DNA of 64,000 nt from Dyadobacter fanqingshengii. GTDB lineage: Bacteria > Bacteroidota > Bacteroidia > Cytophagales > Spirosomataceae. Positions 26,053 through 33,948 of the stretch are shown here, in pieces. How positions within the stretch are numbered: the first letter of the stretch is position 1; every line of letters starts with the position of its first letter. The stretch is from positions 5,578,501 to 5,642,500 of the forward strand of contig NZ_CP098806.1 in NCBI RefSeq assembly GCF_023822005.2, read 5' to 3'. The translations under genes and the position numbers were made by a program. A model generated the notes under the pieces. The model was not told the origin of the DNA, ran no database searches, and saw only the letters and a program-made list of their open reading frames with translations.

Positions 26053-27225
26053 ATGAAACCACTTCTGACTGCATTGCTCTTAATCATTTGCCTCACGAAT
26101 TCGATGGCGCAGAATTACGATGAGGCCAAAGTTCCGCCTTATGTGTTGCCGGAGTTGCTGAAAACGACTGCCGGTAAGGAAGTGAAAAACAAAAAAATGT
26201 GGGAAGAGGTGAGAAGGCCGGAGATTCTCAGGCTTTTTGAAGAAAACGTTTACGGCCAATTGCCAAAAGACTATGACAGCATTCGCTATACACTGAAAAA
26301 TGAGGATAAGGCTGCGATGAATGGGAGAGCAACGCTCAAAGAGGTGGCCGTGCAGGTTTACAGGAACCGGAAATCAGTGCAGATTAATGTGGCAATGTTC
26401 GTTCCTAACGACGCAAAAAAGCCAGCGCCTGTTTTTGTTTTGATCAACAACCGCGGAAAAGAAAACACTGATCCGGCAAGGAAGACGAAGAGCGGATTCT
26501 GGCCCGCAGAAATGGTGATAGACAGCGGTTATGCCGTGGCTGCTTTCCACGTGAGCGACCTCGCGCCGGACAATAAGGACACATTCATGAACGGGGTTTT
26601 GCAGCTTTATCCCGATCAATTGGCAGCCGATAATGGCATGCGGGCCATTGGTGCGTGGGCATGGGGTGCTTCACGGGTGATGGATTATTTTGAAAATGAT
26701 AAAGATATTGACCCAAAAAATGTGATTGTGGTCGGTCATTCACGTGGTGGAAAAGCTTCACTATGGGCAGCGGCGCAGGATCAGCGATTTGCCGTTTGCG
26801 TTACGAATTGTTCAGGAAATACAGGCGCAGCATTGGCGCGGCGCCAGTTTGGTGAAAGAATTACCCGCATTAACACCTCGTTCCCGCATTGGTTTAATAA
26901 TAATTACAAGAAGTTCAATGACAATGAAAACGAATTGCCCGTGGACCAGCATATGCTCATCGCTTTAATCGCGCCGCGGCCGTTGTATGCCACCAATGCT
27001 TCCAAAGACCTTTGGGCCGATCCGACCGGGACCTTTCTGGCGCTTAAAAAGGCTAAGGACGCTTATGCGCTCTATGGTATTACGTCAAAATTACCTGCAA
27101 ACCCGCCCGCCGTTAATGCGCCCATTCCTGCTGCGCCGCTGGCCTACCACAACCGGGAGGGAGAACATGATCTGACGGCTTACGATTGGGGCAATTTCAT
27201 CAGGCTTGTAAAATCCCGCCGTTGA
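26053..27225 (+). CDS. secreted CE15-like (glucuronoyl esterase-type) alpha/beta hydrolase
   Basis: The 390-residue protein starts at ATG 26053, giving a signal peptide of about 20 residues (ending NSMAQ). The frame extends to 26005 but that part overlaps a terminator. The alpha/beta-hydrolase core contains VVGHSRGGKASLWAAAQD, where the nucleophile Ser lies in GHSRGGK as in carbohydrate esterase family 15, followed by NCSGNTGAALARRQFGE and the C-terminal GEHDLTAYDW with the catalytic His. CE15 enzymes cut ester bonds between glucuronoyl groups of xylan and lignin alcohols. It acts in the periplasm or outside. A GH43 enzyme lies 2.3 kb downstream on the other strand. Confidence 0.8.
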   Translation: MKPLLTALLLIICLTNSMAQNYDEAKVPPYVLPELLKTTAGKEVKNKKMWEEVRRPEILRLFEENVYGQLPKDYDSIRYTLKNEDKAAMNGRATLKEVAVQVYRNRKSVQINVAMFVPNDAKKPAPVFVLINNRGKENTDPARKTKSGFWPAEMVIDSGYAVAAFHVSDLAPDNKDTFMNGVLQLYPDQLAADNGMRAIGAWAWGASRVMDYFENDKDIDPKNVIVVGHSRGGKASLWAAAQDQRFAVCVTNCSGNTGAALARRQFGERITRINTSFPHWFNNNYKKFNDNENELPVDQHMLIALIAPRPLYATNASKDLWADPTGTFLALKKAKDAYALYGITSKLPANPPAVNAPIPAAPLAYHNREGEHDLTAYDWGNFIRLVKSRR

Positions 27226-27273
27226 AGGCATAAAATTTTTAGCTTCTCATAATCATCATAAGAACAACTGATT

Positions 27274-28314
27274 ATGAAAAATAACAGCAATCAAGGACTC
27301 TTTTCGGGAAAGACAGCATTGTGGGCAGCGGCGGGCTTAGGCGTTTTTGCTGCTGTCAGACATCTTTACAGGGAGATGATCAAGTTTGATTTTCAGGATA
27401 AAGTGGTGGTTATCACGGGCGGAGCGCGTGGATTGGGACTGTTGCTGGCCAGAGAGCTGGCGGCGAAAGGCGCGAACCTGGTGATATGTTCGAGAAATGC
27501 AGAGCAGATCGAAGTCGCAGAGCAGGAACTCAAGCAAATGGGCTCCACCGTGCTTGGCCTGAAAGCAGACGTAAGCGACCCGCGGGATGCAGCGCGCGTA
27601 ATAGAAGCTGCGGTTTCTCAGTTTGGAAGAATAGATGTGTTAATCAATAATGCCGGTGTAATGCTCGTAGGGCCTGAGAATGTCATGGATGTGGAGGATT
27701 ACAAAACGGCGATGGATACTAATTTCTGGGCTGCATTGTATATGATCAAAGCAGCATTGCCCCATTTTCACGAACAAAAGGAAGGCCGGATCGCCAATAT
27801 TTGTTCGATCGGCGGGAAGGTTGCCGTGCCGCATCTTCTGCCTTATAGCGTAAGCAAGTTCGCAATGGTGGCATTGTCGGAAGGACTTCATGCAGAATTA
27901 AAAAAAGATAACATTCACATTACAACGGTGATTCCCAACCTGATGCGGACGGGAAGTCCGAGAAATGTGTCGGTTAAGGGTGACCATGAGGCAGAGTACG
28001 CCTGGTTCAAGATCGCAGGTTCATCGCCGCTGCTTTCGCAGGACGCCGCGCAAGCCGCAACAGACATCGTGAATGCGATTGCCTACCGGGAAACAGAGGT
28101 TATACTGACCAAAACGGCAAAACTGGCCGTTGCCATGCAGGGCGCCAACCCAAGTCTGGTGTCATTTGCGGCGTCCATAGCAAATCGTTTTCTTCCAAAA
28201 TCCGGGCCGGAGGGGGCGGTGATCAGGAAGGGCTATGAAAGTGAGTCTGAGAAAACAGCAGGCAAAGTAGCGTCCATCAGCGACCGCGCCGCTCTGGAAA
28301 ACAATGAAATTTAA
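27274..28314 (+). CDS. membrane-anchored SDR oxidoreductase
   Basis: The 346-residue protein has a hydrophobic segment near the N-terminus (GKTALWAAAGLGVFAAVRHL, about residues 12-31) and then a classical SDR domain: VVITGGARGLGLLLA, NNAGVMLVG, and the YSVSK active site with CSIGGK. A C-terminal extension of about 100 residues (about 245-346) includes a stretch that may contact the membrane. Its substrate is unknown. The stop codon is adjacent to the convergent TetR gene (28315), with no terminator between them. Confidence 0.85.
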   Translation: MKNNSNQGLFSGKTALWAAAGLGVFAAVRHLYREMIKFDFQDKVVVITGGARGLGLLLARELAAKGANLVICSRNAEQIEVAEQELKQMGSTVLGLKADVSDPRDAARVIEAAVSQFGRIDVLINNAGVMLVGPENVMDVEDYKTAMDTNFWAALYMIKAALPHFHEQKEGRIANICSIGGKVAVPHLLPYSVSKFAMVALSEGLHAELKKDNIHITTVIPNLMRTGSPRNVSVKGDHEAEYAWFKIAGSSPLLSQDAAQAATDIVNAIAYRETEVILTKTAKLAVAMQGANPSLVSFAASIANRFLPKSGPEGAVIRKGYESESEKTAGKVASISDRAALENNEI

Positions 28315-28926
28315 TTAATGTATTGGGGAAGGGTTGTTTGGTTGCAAAGCGTTTAAATAGGCTTTGAATTGAGTAAGAAAAGAAGTGTAACAGTCCTTTC
28401 CCAAAATTTTCCCCATATTTCGTATTCCCCCATAACCGGCTGTGATAAAAAGGGCAACCTCTTTTGAATCCGTTTTTTCCTGAATTTTACCCGCCGCTTT
28501 CGCATCTTCAAGAACGAGCTGAATGGCGTTTTGCCATGCTGACAGCAAGTTCCTTAGTGCACTGCTGAACAATTCATTTAGTGGTCCCATTTCCTCAATT
28601 AGATTAACCGCCGGGCATCCATATTCGATTTTGAAAAACGGATCATGTAATAACAATCCTTCCATCATCTTATAAATCGCCCCGAGAGGCTCAGTAGCAG
28701 CCTGCAACGGCCTTATCATTGCTTCCTGCATTCCGGGCGATAAAACTTCCGTGATCAGGGCCAATCCCATTTCTTCTTTGTTTTTGAAATGATAAAAAAA
28801 TGCGCCCTTAGTTACATTAGTTGAGGCAATGATCGCATCAATGCTGGTCGCTTGAAAGCCATTTTTATAGATCAGTTCAAATGATCTTTGCAGGATATCC
28901 AGGCGTGTCCCGGCAGATTTATTCAT
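28315..28926 (-). CDS. TetR family transcriptional regulator
   Basis: The 203-residue protein has an N-terminal TetR helix-turn-helix (residues about 8-55: ILQRSFELIYKNGFQATS, then ATNVTKGAFFYHFKNKEEM with slight changes, STNVTKGAFFYHF). The C-terminal ligand-binding half is of the TetR_C type. It lies 9 bp downstream of a small membrane-protein gene on the same strand. A 10-bp perfect inverted repeat over that gene's promoter (29417-29440) is a likely operator, so the pair is probably autorepressed and induced by a small ligand. Confidence 0.9.
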   Translation of the reverse strand: MNKSAGTRLDILQRSFELIYKNGFQATSIDAIIASTNVTKGAFFYHFKNKEEMGLALITEVLSPGMQEAMIRPLQAATEPLGAIYKMMEGLLLHDPFFKIEYGCPAVNLIEEMGPLNELFSSALRNLLSAWQNAIQLVLEDAKAAGKIQEKTDSKEVALFITAGYGGIRNMGKILGKDCYTSFLTQFKAYLNALQPNNPSPIH

Positions 28927-28935
28927 GTTTTTTAT

Positions 28936-29397
28936 TTAAAATAACCGGATAAAAGGACGCTGGGATAATGGTGAAAATGGCCAGGGGATTGCAACGAAAA
29001 TGATCAACAAAGCAATGCTGTAATAAATGGCCATGGTTTTAAACTTATCGCGATCAGCAACTTTCCGCTTCGCCAGCGCCGAACCGATTGTGATGATAAT
29101 TATGGCAACAAGCATCAAACTGCCATGAATGATGCTGAAAAAGGAAATTTCGGATAGATCAAATGTTTTGGGATTGGTAAAATAATACTTCACCAATGGG
29201 CTTTGCGTATAAAGCGTAAAGCCGATCATTAGTTGGATATGAGCAATGGTTGCGGTCCAATGCCTTATCAAATCGGATTTTTTGGAGAAATTCAGATTTT
29301 TCGAAAATCCCCTGAATGCTACGAAGACTGCATTAACGAGGCCGAAAAGAACTAGCCATCTGAAAATGGAATGCAGGAAAATGAGTGTCGGAAACAT
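28936..29397 (-). CDS. four-helix membrane protein
   Basis: The 153-residue inner-membrane protein has four hydrophobic segments (FPTLIFLHSIFRWLVLFGLV cut short, HWTATIAHIQLMIGFTLY, FFSIIHGSLMLVAIIIITIG and YYSIALLIIFVAIPW). The conserved His residues in helices 1-3 (LHS, RHW, AHIQ, IHG) could bind haem or metal. I do not recognise a named family with confidence. The frame is open up to 29469, but those extra residues cover the promoter and operator, so ATG 29397 is chosen. It is the first gene of an operon with the TetR regulator. Confidence 0.75.
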   Translation of the reverse strand: MFPTLIFLHSIFRWLVLFGLVNAVFVAFRGFSKNLNFSKKSDLIRHWTATIAHIQLMIGFTLYTQSPLVKYYFTNPKTFDLSEISFFSIIHGSLMLVAIIIITIGSALAKRKVADRDKFKTMAIYYSIALLIIFVAIPWPFSPLSQRPFIRLF

Positions 29398-29416
29398 GGC
29401 TAAACTTGCTTTTTCA

Positions 29417-29440
29417 AAAACATACTGATTAGTATGTTTT
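29417..29440. promoter_or_regulatory. TetR-type operator (perfect inverted repeat)
   Basis: AAAACATACT (29417-29426) and AGTATGTTTT (29431-29440) are perfect inverted repeats with a GATT spacer. They lie directly downstream of the -7 box of the promoter at 29442-29470 and so cover the transcription start of the membrane protein-TetR operon. Confidence 0.75.
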
Positions 29441-29441
29441 G

Positions 29442-29470
29442 CAAATATAGCGTATATTTTTAATTGCAAA
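29442..29470 (-). promoter_or_regulatory. Bacteroidota-type promoter of the membrane protein-TetR operon
   Basis: On the minus strand TTTG (plus 29467-29470), a 17-base spacer and TATATTTG (plus 29442-29449) match the consensus fully. The putative TetR operator begins at the next base. Confidence 0.7.
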
Positions 29471-29475
29471 TAGAC

Positions 29476-31053
29476 CTAATCATACTTCATTTGAACCGCC
29501 TTGATCTCACTTTTGCCAGAACCATTTCCCGAAACATTAACGCCAACCCTCGGCGCACGGTCCCAGCGCGGCAGCCAGGGCGTTTCTATCTGAACGGAGC
29601 TGGTCAGGGAATCGATCTTCTGGCCCTTTACATCCCAGCGGAATTCGTAAAAGCGGCCATAACGGCTTTGCAGACTGAGTTTGATGTCTTTGTATTTGTC
29701 AGGGATCTCTTGCGTTTTGATCACTTCATGGACGCCGTCCTTCACCTGCCACAACGAAATGTGATTATCTCGAATGCCGTAGCCAATCGCATTTTTGGCA
29801 TCGCCGTAAACAATGATATTCTGTGATAGATCTTTTTTAGCAGTGACTTCAACTGTGAACGTGTAGCTCCCTTTTTTAACAGTTAAGCCGAGAAAATTTC
29901 CAGTGTTAATGCGGTTGGTATTTTCAATTTCGAGCGCTCCGTTTTGCACCTCGAAAGCAGGTTTCGGAAAACTTACATCATAAACCCAAGGCGCTTTGAG
30001 CGTGTCTTTATTATAATTGATTGAAAAATTATGATTAACCACCGCACCGATCCCTATGGGCGCTTCCGCCTGCGCTGGCGTCGTTTTTCCGTAGCGGAAA
30101 GCCGGCCACTTAGAGACTTCGTCCCAAACGAGTTCGCTGAGGACGCCCTGCCTTCCGGCAAACGTAAAATCGATGCCATTATAAGCGTGGTGTAAATAAA
30201 AATAGCGGTTATCGGGCGTTACAACCACTGTTCCATGCCCCGGGCATTTCCAGGAATCATCACCAAAAAGCGACGGGTTACCAGCATACTTCGTCCACGG
30301 TCCTTCAAGCTTTTCAGCCCGCGCGAACCCGACCTGATAATCGCAGTTGGCCCCACAGCAGGCATTCCCCGAATAGAGCATATACCAATAATTTCCCCGC
30401 TTGAATATGGATTGTCCTTCCGCTCCGCCGGATTCCCAGCCGGTAGGCTCTGCTTTGATCAGGCTAAATTCTTTGCCGATCACCTTTAAGCCATCAGGCG
30501 CGAGTTCGGCACCAAGAATTTCAATTCCGCGGTCTTTATCCAGTCCATAGGCCTTCCAGGTGATGAAAAGCTTGCCATTATCTTCAACCACAAATGCGTC
30601 AATGGCTTCTTTTGTCCATTCAATAATGACTCCGTGGTCTGTAAAGCCTTCTTTCAGATCCTTCGTGCTCGCCACGCCAATGAATGATTGTTTGTCGGAT
30701 TTACGGCGGGCGGTGTAGTAACAATAAAAGGTGCCATTCCGAAAATACAATTCAGGCGCCCAGAAGCTGCCCATTGTCCATTCAGGCAAATCGGCAAATA
30801 CAGGACCTACATATTCCCAGTCCACCAGATTTTTTGAACTATATATAGGATAAGCCGGTCCCCATTCCGAAGAAGTCCCCGCGGCGTAATAAGTATCACC
30901 CACCAGAATCACCGAAGGATCTGCAAAATCACCGGCAATAACGGGGTTCTTGTAAGTGACAACCAGGCCGGGAGCAGGTTTCGGCTTTGGTTTCTGCGCG
31001 AAAGCGTGGGTTATGAAAAGGAATGTGAGGAAGAAAATGGTGAAAGACTTCAT
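29476..31053 (-). CDS. secreted glycoside hydrolase family 43 protein
   Basis: The 525-residue protein has a signal peptide (residues 1-19) and a proline-rich linker, then a five-bladed beta-propeller of the GH43 type (about 32-330). The expected three acidic residues are visible: Asp45 in FADPSV as base, the Asp in AIDAFVVEDNG and the Glu in GGAEGQSIFK as general acid. Residues about 340-525 form a beta-sandwich (GH43 C-terminal or carbohydrate-binding type). GH43 enzymes mostly remove arabinose or xylose from plant polysaccharides. It is not in a SusCD locus. Its unit is separate from the tRNA array upstream, whose terminator lies just before it. Confidence 0.88.
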   Translation of the reverse strand: MKSFTIFFLTFLFITHAFAQKPKPKPAPGLVVTYKNPVIAGDFADPSVILVGDTYYAAGTSSEWGPAYPIYSSKNLVDWEYVGPVFADLPEWTMGSFWAPELYFRNGTFYCYYTARRKSDKQSFIGVASTKDLKEGFTDHGVIIEWTKEAIDAFVVEDNGKLFITWKAYGLDKDRGIEILGAELAPDGLKVIGKEFSLIKAEPTGWESGGAEGQSIFKRGNYWYMLYSGNACCGANCDYQVGFARAEKLEGPWTKYAGNPSLFGDDSWKCPGHGTVVVTPDNRYFYLHHAYNGIDFTFAGRQGVLSELVWDEVSKWPAFRYGKTTPAQAEAPIGIGAVVNHNFSINYNKDTLKAPWVYDVSFPKPAFEVQNGALEIENTNRINTGNFLGLTVKKGSYTFTVEVTAKKDLSQNIIVYGDAKNAIGYGIRDNHISLWQVKDGVHEVIKTQEIPDKYKDIKLSLQSRYGRFYEFRWDVKGQKIDSLTSSVQIETPWLPRWDRAPRVGVNVSGNGSGKSEIKAVQMKYD

Positions 31054-31075
31054 ATTATCAAGGTTGAGTAGGAAT

Positions 31076-31105
31076 AAAAAAGGCCTAACAGGCGTCTGTT
31101 AGGCC
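31076..31105 (-). terminator. intrinsic terminator of the tRNA array
   Basis: GGCCTAACAG (31082-31091) and CTGTTAGGCC (31096-31105) form a perfect 10-bp stem with a GCGT loop. On the minus strand it is followed by a run of T. It lies downstream of both partial tRNA copies, so these are predicted to be transcribed together with the tRNA. Confidence 0.85.
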
Positions 31106-31121
31106 AATCAAGCCGTTTAAA

Positions 31122-31265
31122 TGTGGGCCCACCTGGAATCGAACCGCCCGGCGGCCAGGCAGGCACCTACTGATTATGAGTCAGTTGCTCTATTGTGGGC
31201 CCACCTGGAATCGAACCGCCCGGCGGCCCGGCAGGCACCTACTGATTATGAGTCAGTTGCTCTAT
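31122..31265 (-). repeat. two tandem 72-bp partial tRNA copies with a T-arm insertion
   Basis: Units 31122-31193 and 31194-31265 differ at one base. Each repeats the 3' part of the adjacent intact tRNA (end of D-stem, anticodon arm with CAT, variable region, T-arm and 3' acceptor strand). Each carries a 15-base GC-rich insertion (CCGGCGGCC core) in the 5' strand of the T-stem and lacks the 5' acceptor strand and D-arm. They cannot fold as normal tRNAs. They follow the intact tRNA without any spacer beyond CAATA on the transcript. Confidence 0.85.
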
Positions 31266-31267
31266 TG

Positions 31268-31341
31268 TGGGCCCACCTGGAATCGAACCAGGCACCTACT
31301 GATTATGAGTCAGTTGCTCTAACCGAATGAGCTATAGGCCC
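31268..31341 (-). tRNA. tRNA with anticodon CAT (elongator Met or lysidine-modified Ile2)
   Basis: The 74-nt cloverleaf is complete. The acceptor is GGGCCTA with TGGGCCC (one G-T pair) and discriminator A, the D-arm is GCTC/GAGC with GG in the loop, the anticodon arm is ACTGA-CTCATAA-TCAGT, and the T-arm is CCTGG-TTCGATT-CCAGG. No CCA is encoded. The loop CTCATAA gives anticodon CAT. Initiator tRNA is unlikely because the anticodon stem lacks the three G-C pairs. Choosing between Met and Ile2 needs a profile comparison. Confidence 0.92.
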
Positions 31342-31350
31342 TATTAATTA

Positions 31351-31442
31351 ATGTCAGTTGCACTAACCGAGCGGGAAACGCTTTCCGGGAAACGCTTTCC
31401 GGGAAACGCTTTCGGGGCAATCGCTTTGTGAGCTACAAGCCC
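31351..31442 (-). pseudogene. degenerate 5' tRNA half with an interrupted D-loop
   Basis: On the minus strand GGGCTTG-TA-GCTCA gives a tRNA acceptor strand and D-stem. After a 57-base insertion the D-loop resumes with CTCGGTTAG and continues to TGCAACTGACAT, where similarity to the neighbouring tRNA (GAGCAACTGACTCAT) ends at the anticodon. The T-arm and 3' acceptor strand are missing. The intact tRNA begins 10 bases further on. Confidence 0.7.
31372..31428. repeat. 14-bp palindromic tandem repeats inside a tRNA-like D-loop
   Basis: The unit GGGAAACGCTTTCC occurs at 31373-31386 and 31387-31400, nearly complete at 31401-31413, and as a diverged fourth copy to about 31427. Each unit is itself palindromic (GGAAA...TTTCC around CGC). 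Confidence 0.85.
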
Positions 31443-31454
31443 CTCAATGAAGCG

Positions 31455-31485
31455 CAAAATTACGCAATAGCGGCAATTCTCCAAA
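31455..31485 (-). promoter_or_regulatory. Bacteroidota-type promoter of the tRNA array
   Basis: On the minus strand TTTG (plus 31482-31485), a 19-base spacer and TAATTTTG (plus 31455-31462) match the consensus fully. The predicted start (about 31448) is just upstream of the degenerate 5' tRNA half at 31442. Confidence 0.65.
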
Positions 31486-31508
31486 TGATATTGATAAGAA
31501 TAACTTCT

Positions 31509-31536
31509 TTTGTCCGTTGCTTGTTTATTACTTTTG
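31509..31536 (+). promoter_or_regulatory. candidate promoter of the HD-domain gene
   Basis: TTTG (31509-31512) and TACTTTTG (31529-31536) are 16 bases apart, slightly short of the usual spacing. The predicted start (about 31543) leaves a short leader before TTG 31552. Confidence 0.4.
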
Positions 31537-31551
31537 CCAAAAAATCGAGCT

Positions 31552-32784
31552 TTGAATAAAAGGAAAATCATCAACGACCCGGTTTACGGGTTCATATCCA
31601 TTTCTTCCGATTTACTTTACGACCTGGTTGATCACCCCTACTTTCAGCGTTTGAGGCGGATTAAGCAGCTCGGCCTGGCGGATGTCGTTTATCCAGGCGC
31701 GCTGCATACGCGTTTCCATCACGCATTGGGCGCGATGCACCTCATGACGCAGGCGCTTAAAGTATTACAGGAAAAAGGCCATTCCATTTCCGAACCTGAA
31801 ATCGAGGCTGCGCAGGCCGCCATTCTTTTGCACGATTTGGGTCACGGGCCATTTTCTCATGTTTTGGAAAGCGTTCTTTTGCAGCATGTTGCGCATGAAT
31901 CCATTACATCGGTGATGATGAAAGCACTCAACCAACAAATGGACGGTCGGCTTGATCTGGCGATCCAAATGTTCGAAGGGACTTATCCCAGGAAATTTTT
32001 CCATCAAATGGTTTCCAGTCAGCTCGATATGGACCGGATGGATTATTTGAACCGCGACAGCTTTTACACCGGCGTGATCGAAGGCTCTATCGGCGCTGAC
32101 AGGCTTATTAAGATGCTCGACGTGAGTGATGATCAGCTTGTGGTCGAAGAAAAAGGATTACTTAGCATTGAGAATTTCCTGCATGCCCGCAGGCTGATGT
32201 ACTGGCAGGTTTATTTGCACAAAACACTGCTAAGCGCACAGGGAATGCTCACCCAGATCCTTCTGAGAGCCCGCGAATTGTCGGAAAGTGGCGCAACATT
32301 GTTTGCTACGCCAGATTTTGCGAGGTTTCTGCACAATAATTACAGCCTTGAAGACTTTGATATACACCAGGATTTACTTGAATCGTTCAACGGTTTGGAT
32401 GATAATGACGTATGGGCTTCTGTAAAGGGCTGGCGTACACATAGTGACCCGGTGCTGTCGATCCTTTGCACAATGCTTTTGAACCGCAAATTATTCAAGA
32501 TCAATTTTTATGATTCTCCGCCGGATGAGGCATTAATAGCAAATTTGCGGAGTCAGCTCATGGAAGCTGGAATTGCTAAGGAGCAGACGGATTATTTTCT
32601 TGTTAAAGGCGAAACAACCAACTGGGCTTATGCAAAAGAACTGGATCCGATCCGGGTGAAAATGAAGAACGGGGCGCTGCTGGACATTGCGGATGCGTCC
32701 GATATCCCTACCATAAAGGCACTGACTAAGATTGTACGCAAGTACTATGTATGTTGGGCTAAAAATGTATCTTTGCGTGGTTAG
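31552..32784 (+). CDS. HD-domain phosphohydrolase
   Basis: The 410-residue protein starts at TTG 31552 (NKRKIINDPVYGF, the usual beginning of this family); an in-frame TTG at 31510 would include the promoter. The HD motif is visible: TRFHHALGAMHL (His), ILLHDLGHGPFSH (His-Asp) and later SSQLDMDRMDYLNRD. It resembles the dGTPase/SAMHD1-like group of HD hydrolases of Bacteroidota. Its substrate, probably a nucleotide, is not known. It lies immediately upstream of the lpxD operon on the same strand, and the lpx promoter element TATCTTTG (32768-32775) overlaps its end. Confidence 0.88.
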   Translation: MNKRKIINDPVYGFISISSDLLYDLVDHPYFQRLRRIKQLGLADVVYPGALHTRFHHALGAMHLMTQALKVLQEKGHSISEPEIEAAQAAILLHDLGHGPFSHVLESVLLQHVAHESITSVMMKALNQQMDGRLDLAIQMFEGTYPRKFFHQMVSSQLDMDRMDYLNRDSFYTGVIEGSIGADRLIKMLDVSDDQLVVEEKGLLSIENFLHARRLMYWQVYLHKTLLSAQGMLTQILLRARELSESGATLFATPDFARFLHNNYSLEDFDIHQDLLESFNGLDDNDVWASVKGWRTHSDPVLSILCTMLLNRKLFKINFYDSPPDEALIANLRSQLMEAGIAKEQTDYFLVKGETTNWAYAKELDPIRVKMKNGALLDIADASDIPTIKALTKIVRKYYVCWAKNVSLRG

Positions 32785-32866
32785 TCAGGATCATAATTAG
32801 AAAAAGCCTTTTTAAAAATCCATAATTAGTACTCGATATTCGTTACCCGAAATTAGCCGAAAAAAT

Positions 32867-33913
32867 ATGAAATTTACTGTCAGCGAGATTGCTCAAATGC
32901 TTGATGGAACCATTGTTGGAAATGACACAATTATAATTGATTCGGCTGCTAAAATTGAAGAAGGGCGTCCGGGCTGTATTTCCTTTTTAGCCAACAGTAA
33001 ATACGAACCTTACATATATTCAACACAATCTTCCGCAGTAATTGTCAGCAAGGACTTTGTTCCTAAAAAAGACGTTTCGGCCACACTGATATATGTTGAA
33101 AACGCTTACACCGCATTCACAATCCTGCTCGAAGAATATCAGAAGCGCATCGCCAACGGCAAATCCGGAATAGAACAACCTAGTTTTATCGGAGAAAACA
33201 GTCATGTTGGTGAAAATTGTTACCGTGGTGCATTTTCCTACATTGGAAAAAATTGCGTGATCGGAAACAGCGTTAAGGTTTATCCCAACACTTATCTCGG
33301 AGATAACATTGAAATAGGTGATAATTCCATCATCCATCCCGGCGTACGTATTTATGATAATACGATTATTGGTAAAAATTGTGTGATTTTCGCCAATACG
33401 GTCATTGGAAGCGATGGTTTTGGTTTCGCACCACAAGCCGACGGCACATATAAAAGGATTCCCCAGCTTGGTAATGTAGTCATCGAAGACGACGTGAGCA
33501 TTGGTTCCAATTCCACAATTGATTGTGCGACAATGGGTTCCACAATCATCAGAAAAGGCGTTAAAATAGATAATCTTGTACAAATCGCACATAACGTAGA
33601 GATTGGAAAAAATACCGTAATTGCAGCCCAATCCGGAATATCAGGATCCACCACGGTAGGCGAACAATGTGTCGTTGCCGGACAAGTTGGAATTGTTGGT
33701 CATATTACGATTGCGAATAAAACCAAAATAGGTGCCCAGAGCGGATTGGGGAAATCGATCAAGAAAGAAGGACTTTCGCTGTCCGGCTCGCCAGCCAGAG
33801 ATTTGAATGAACATTTAAGATCAATGGCTCTTGTCAGAAGGCTGCCTGAAATAGAAGAAAGGCTGAAAGATCTGGAAAATAAACATGAAACTTCGGATTT
33901 TCAGGGTCAATAG
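32867..33913 (+). CDS. lpxD: UDP-3-O-acylglucosamine N-acyltransferase
   Basis: The 348-residue protein has the LpxD layout: an N-terminal uridine-binding domain (about 1-100, [18 protein letters not shown], then [13 protein letters not shown]), a left-handed beta-helix of hexapeptide repeats (about 105-315) and a C-terminal helix. The catalytic-site segment with [14 protein letters not shown] contains the conserved His. It adds the second acyl chain (N-acylation) in lipid A synthesis on the inner side of the membrane. It is the first gene of lpxD-lpxC/fabZ-lpxA, the arrangement usual in this phylum, with a 35-bp gap to the next gene. Confidence 0.95.
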   Translation: MKFTVSEIAQMLDGTIVGNDTIIIDSAAKIEEGRPGCISFLANSKYEPYIYSTQSSAVIVSKDFVPKKDVSATLIYVENAYTAFTILLEEYQKRIANGKSGIEQPSFIGENSHVGENCYRGAFSYIGKNCVIGNSVKVYPNTYLGDNIEIGDNSIIHPGVRIYDNTIIGKNCVIFANTVIGSDGFGFAPQADGTYKRIPQLGNVVIEDDVSIGSNSTIDCATMGSTIIRKGVKIDNLVQIAHNVEIGKNTVIAAQSGISGSTTVGEQCVVAGQVGIVGHITIANKTKIGAQSGLGKSIKKEGLSLSGSPARDLNEHLRSMALVRRLPEIEERLKDLENKHETSDFQGQ

Positions 33914-33948
33914 CACAACGCGCCTTTAAGAAGAAAAGGAAATTTATA

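Noticed and set aside
31121-31330. Open frame on the plus strand coding for a repeated WAHLESN...ALL peptide
   Set aside because: It is the antisense reading of the tRNA and its partial copies; the repeat comes from the 72-bp units, not from a protein gene.
31122-31341. Attachment site of an integrated element at the tRNA 3' end
   Set aside because: Repeated 3' ends are present, but no integrase, cargo genes or change in gene content lies nearby; only the repeats themselves can be supported.
31372-31428. Short regular repeats that could suggest a CRISPR array
   Set aside because: The units are 14 bp, directly adjacent without spacers, and no cas genes are present.
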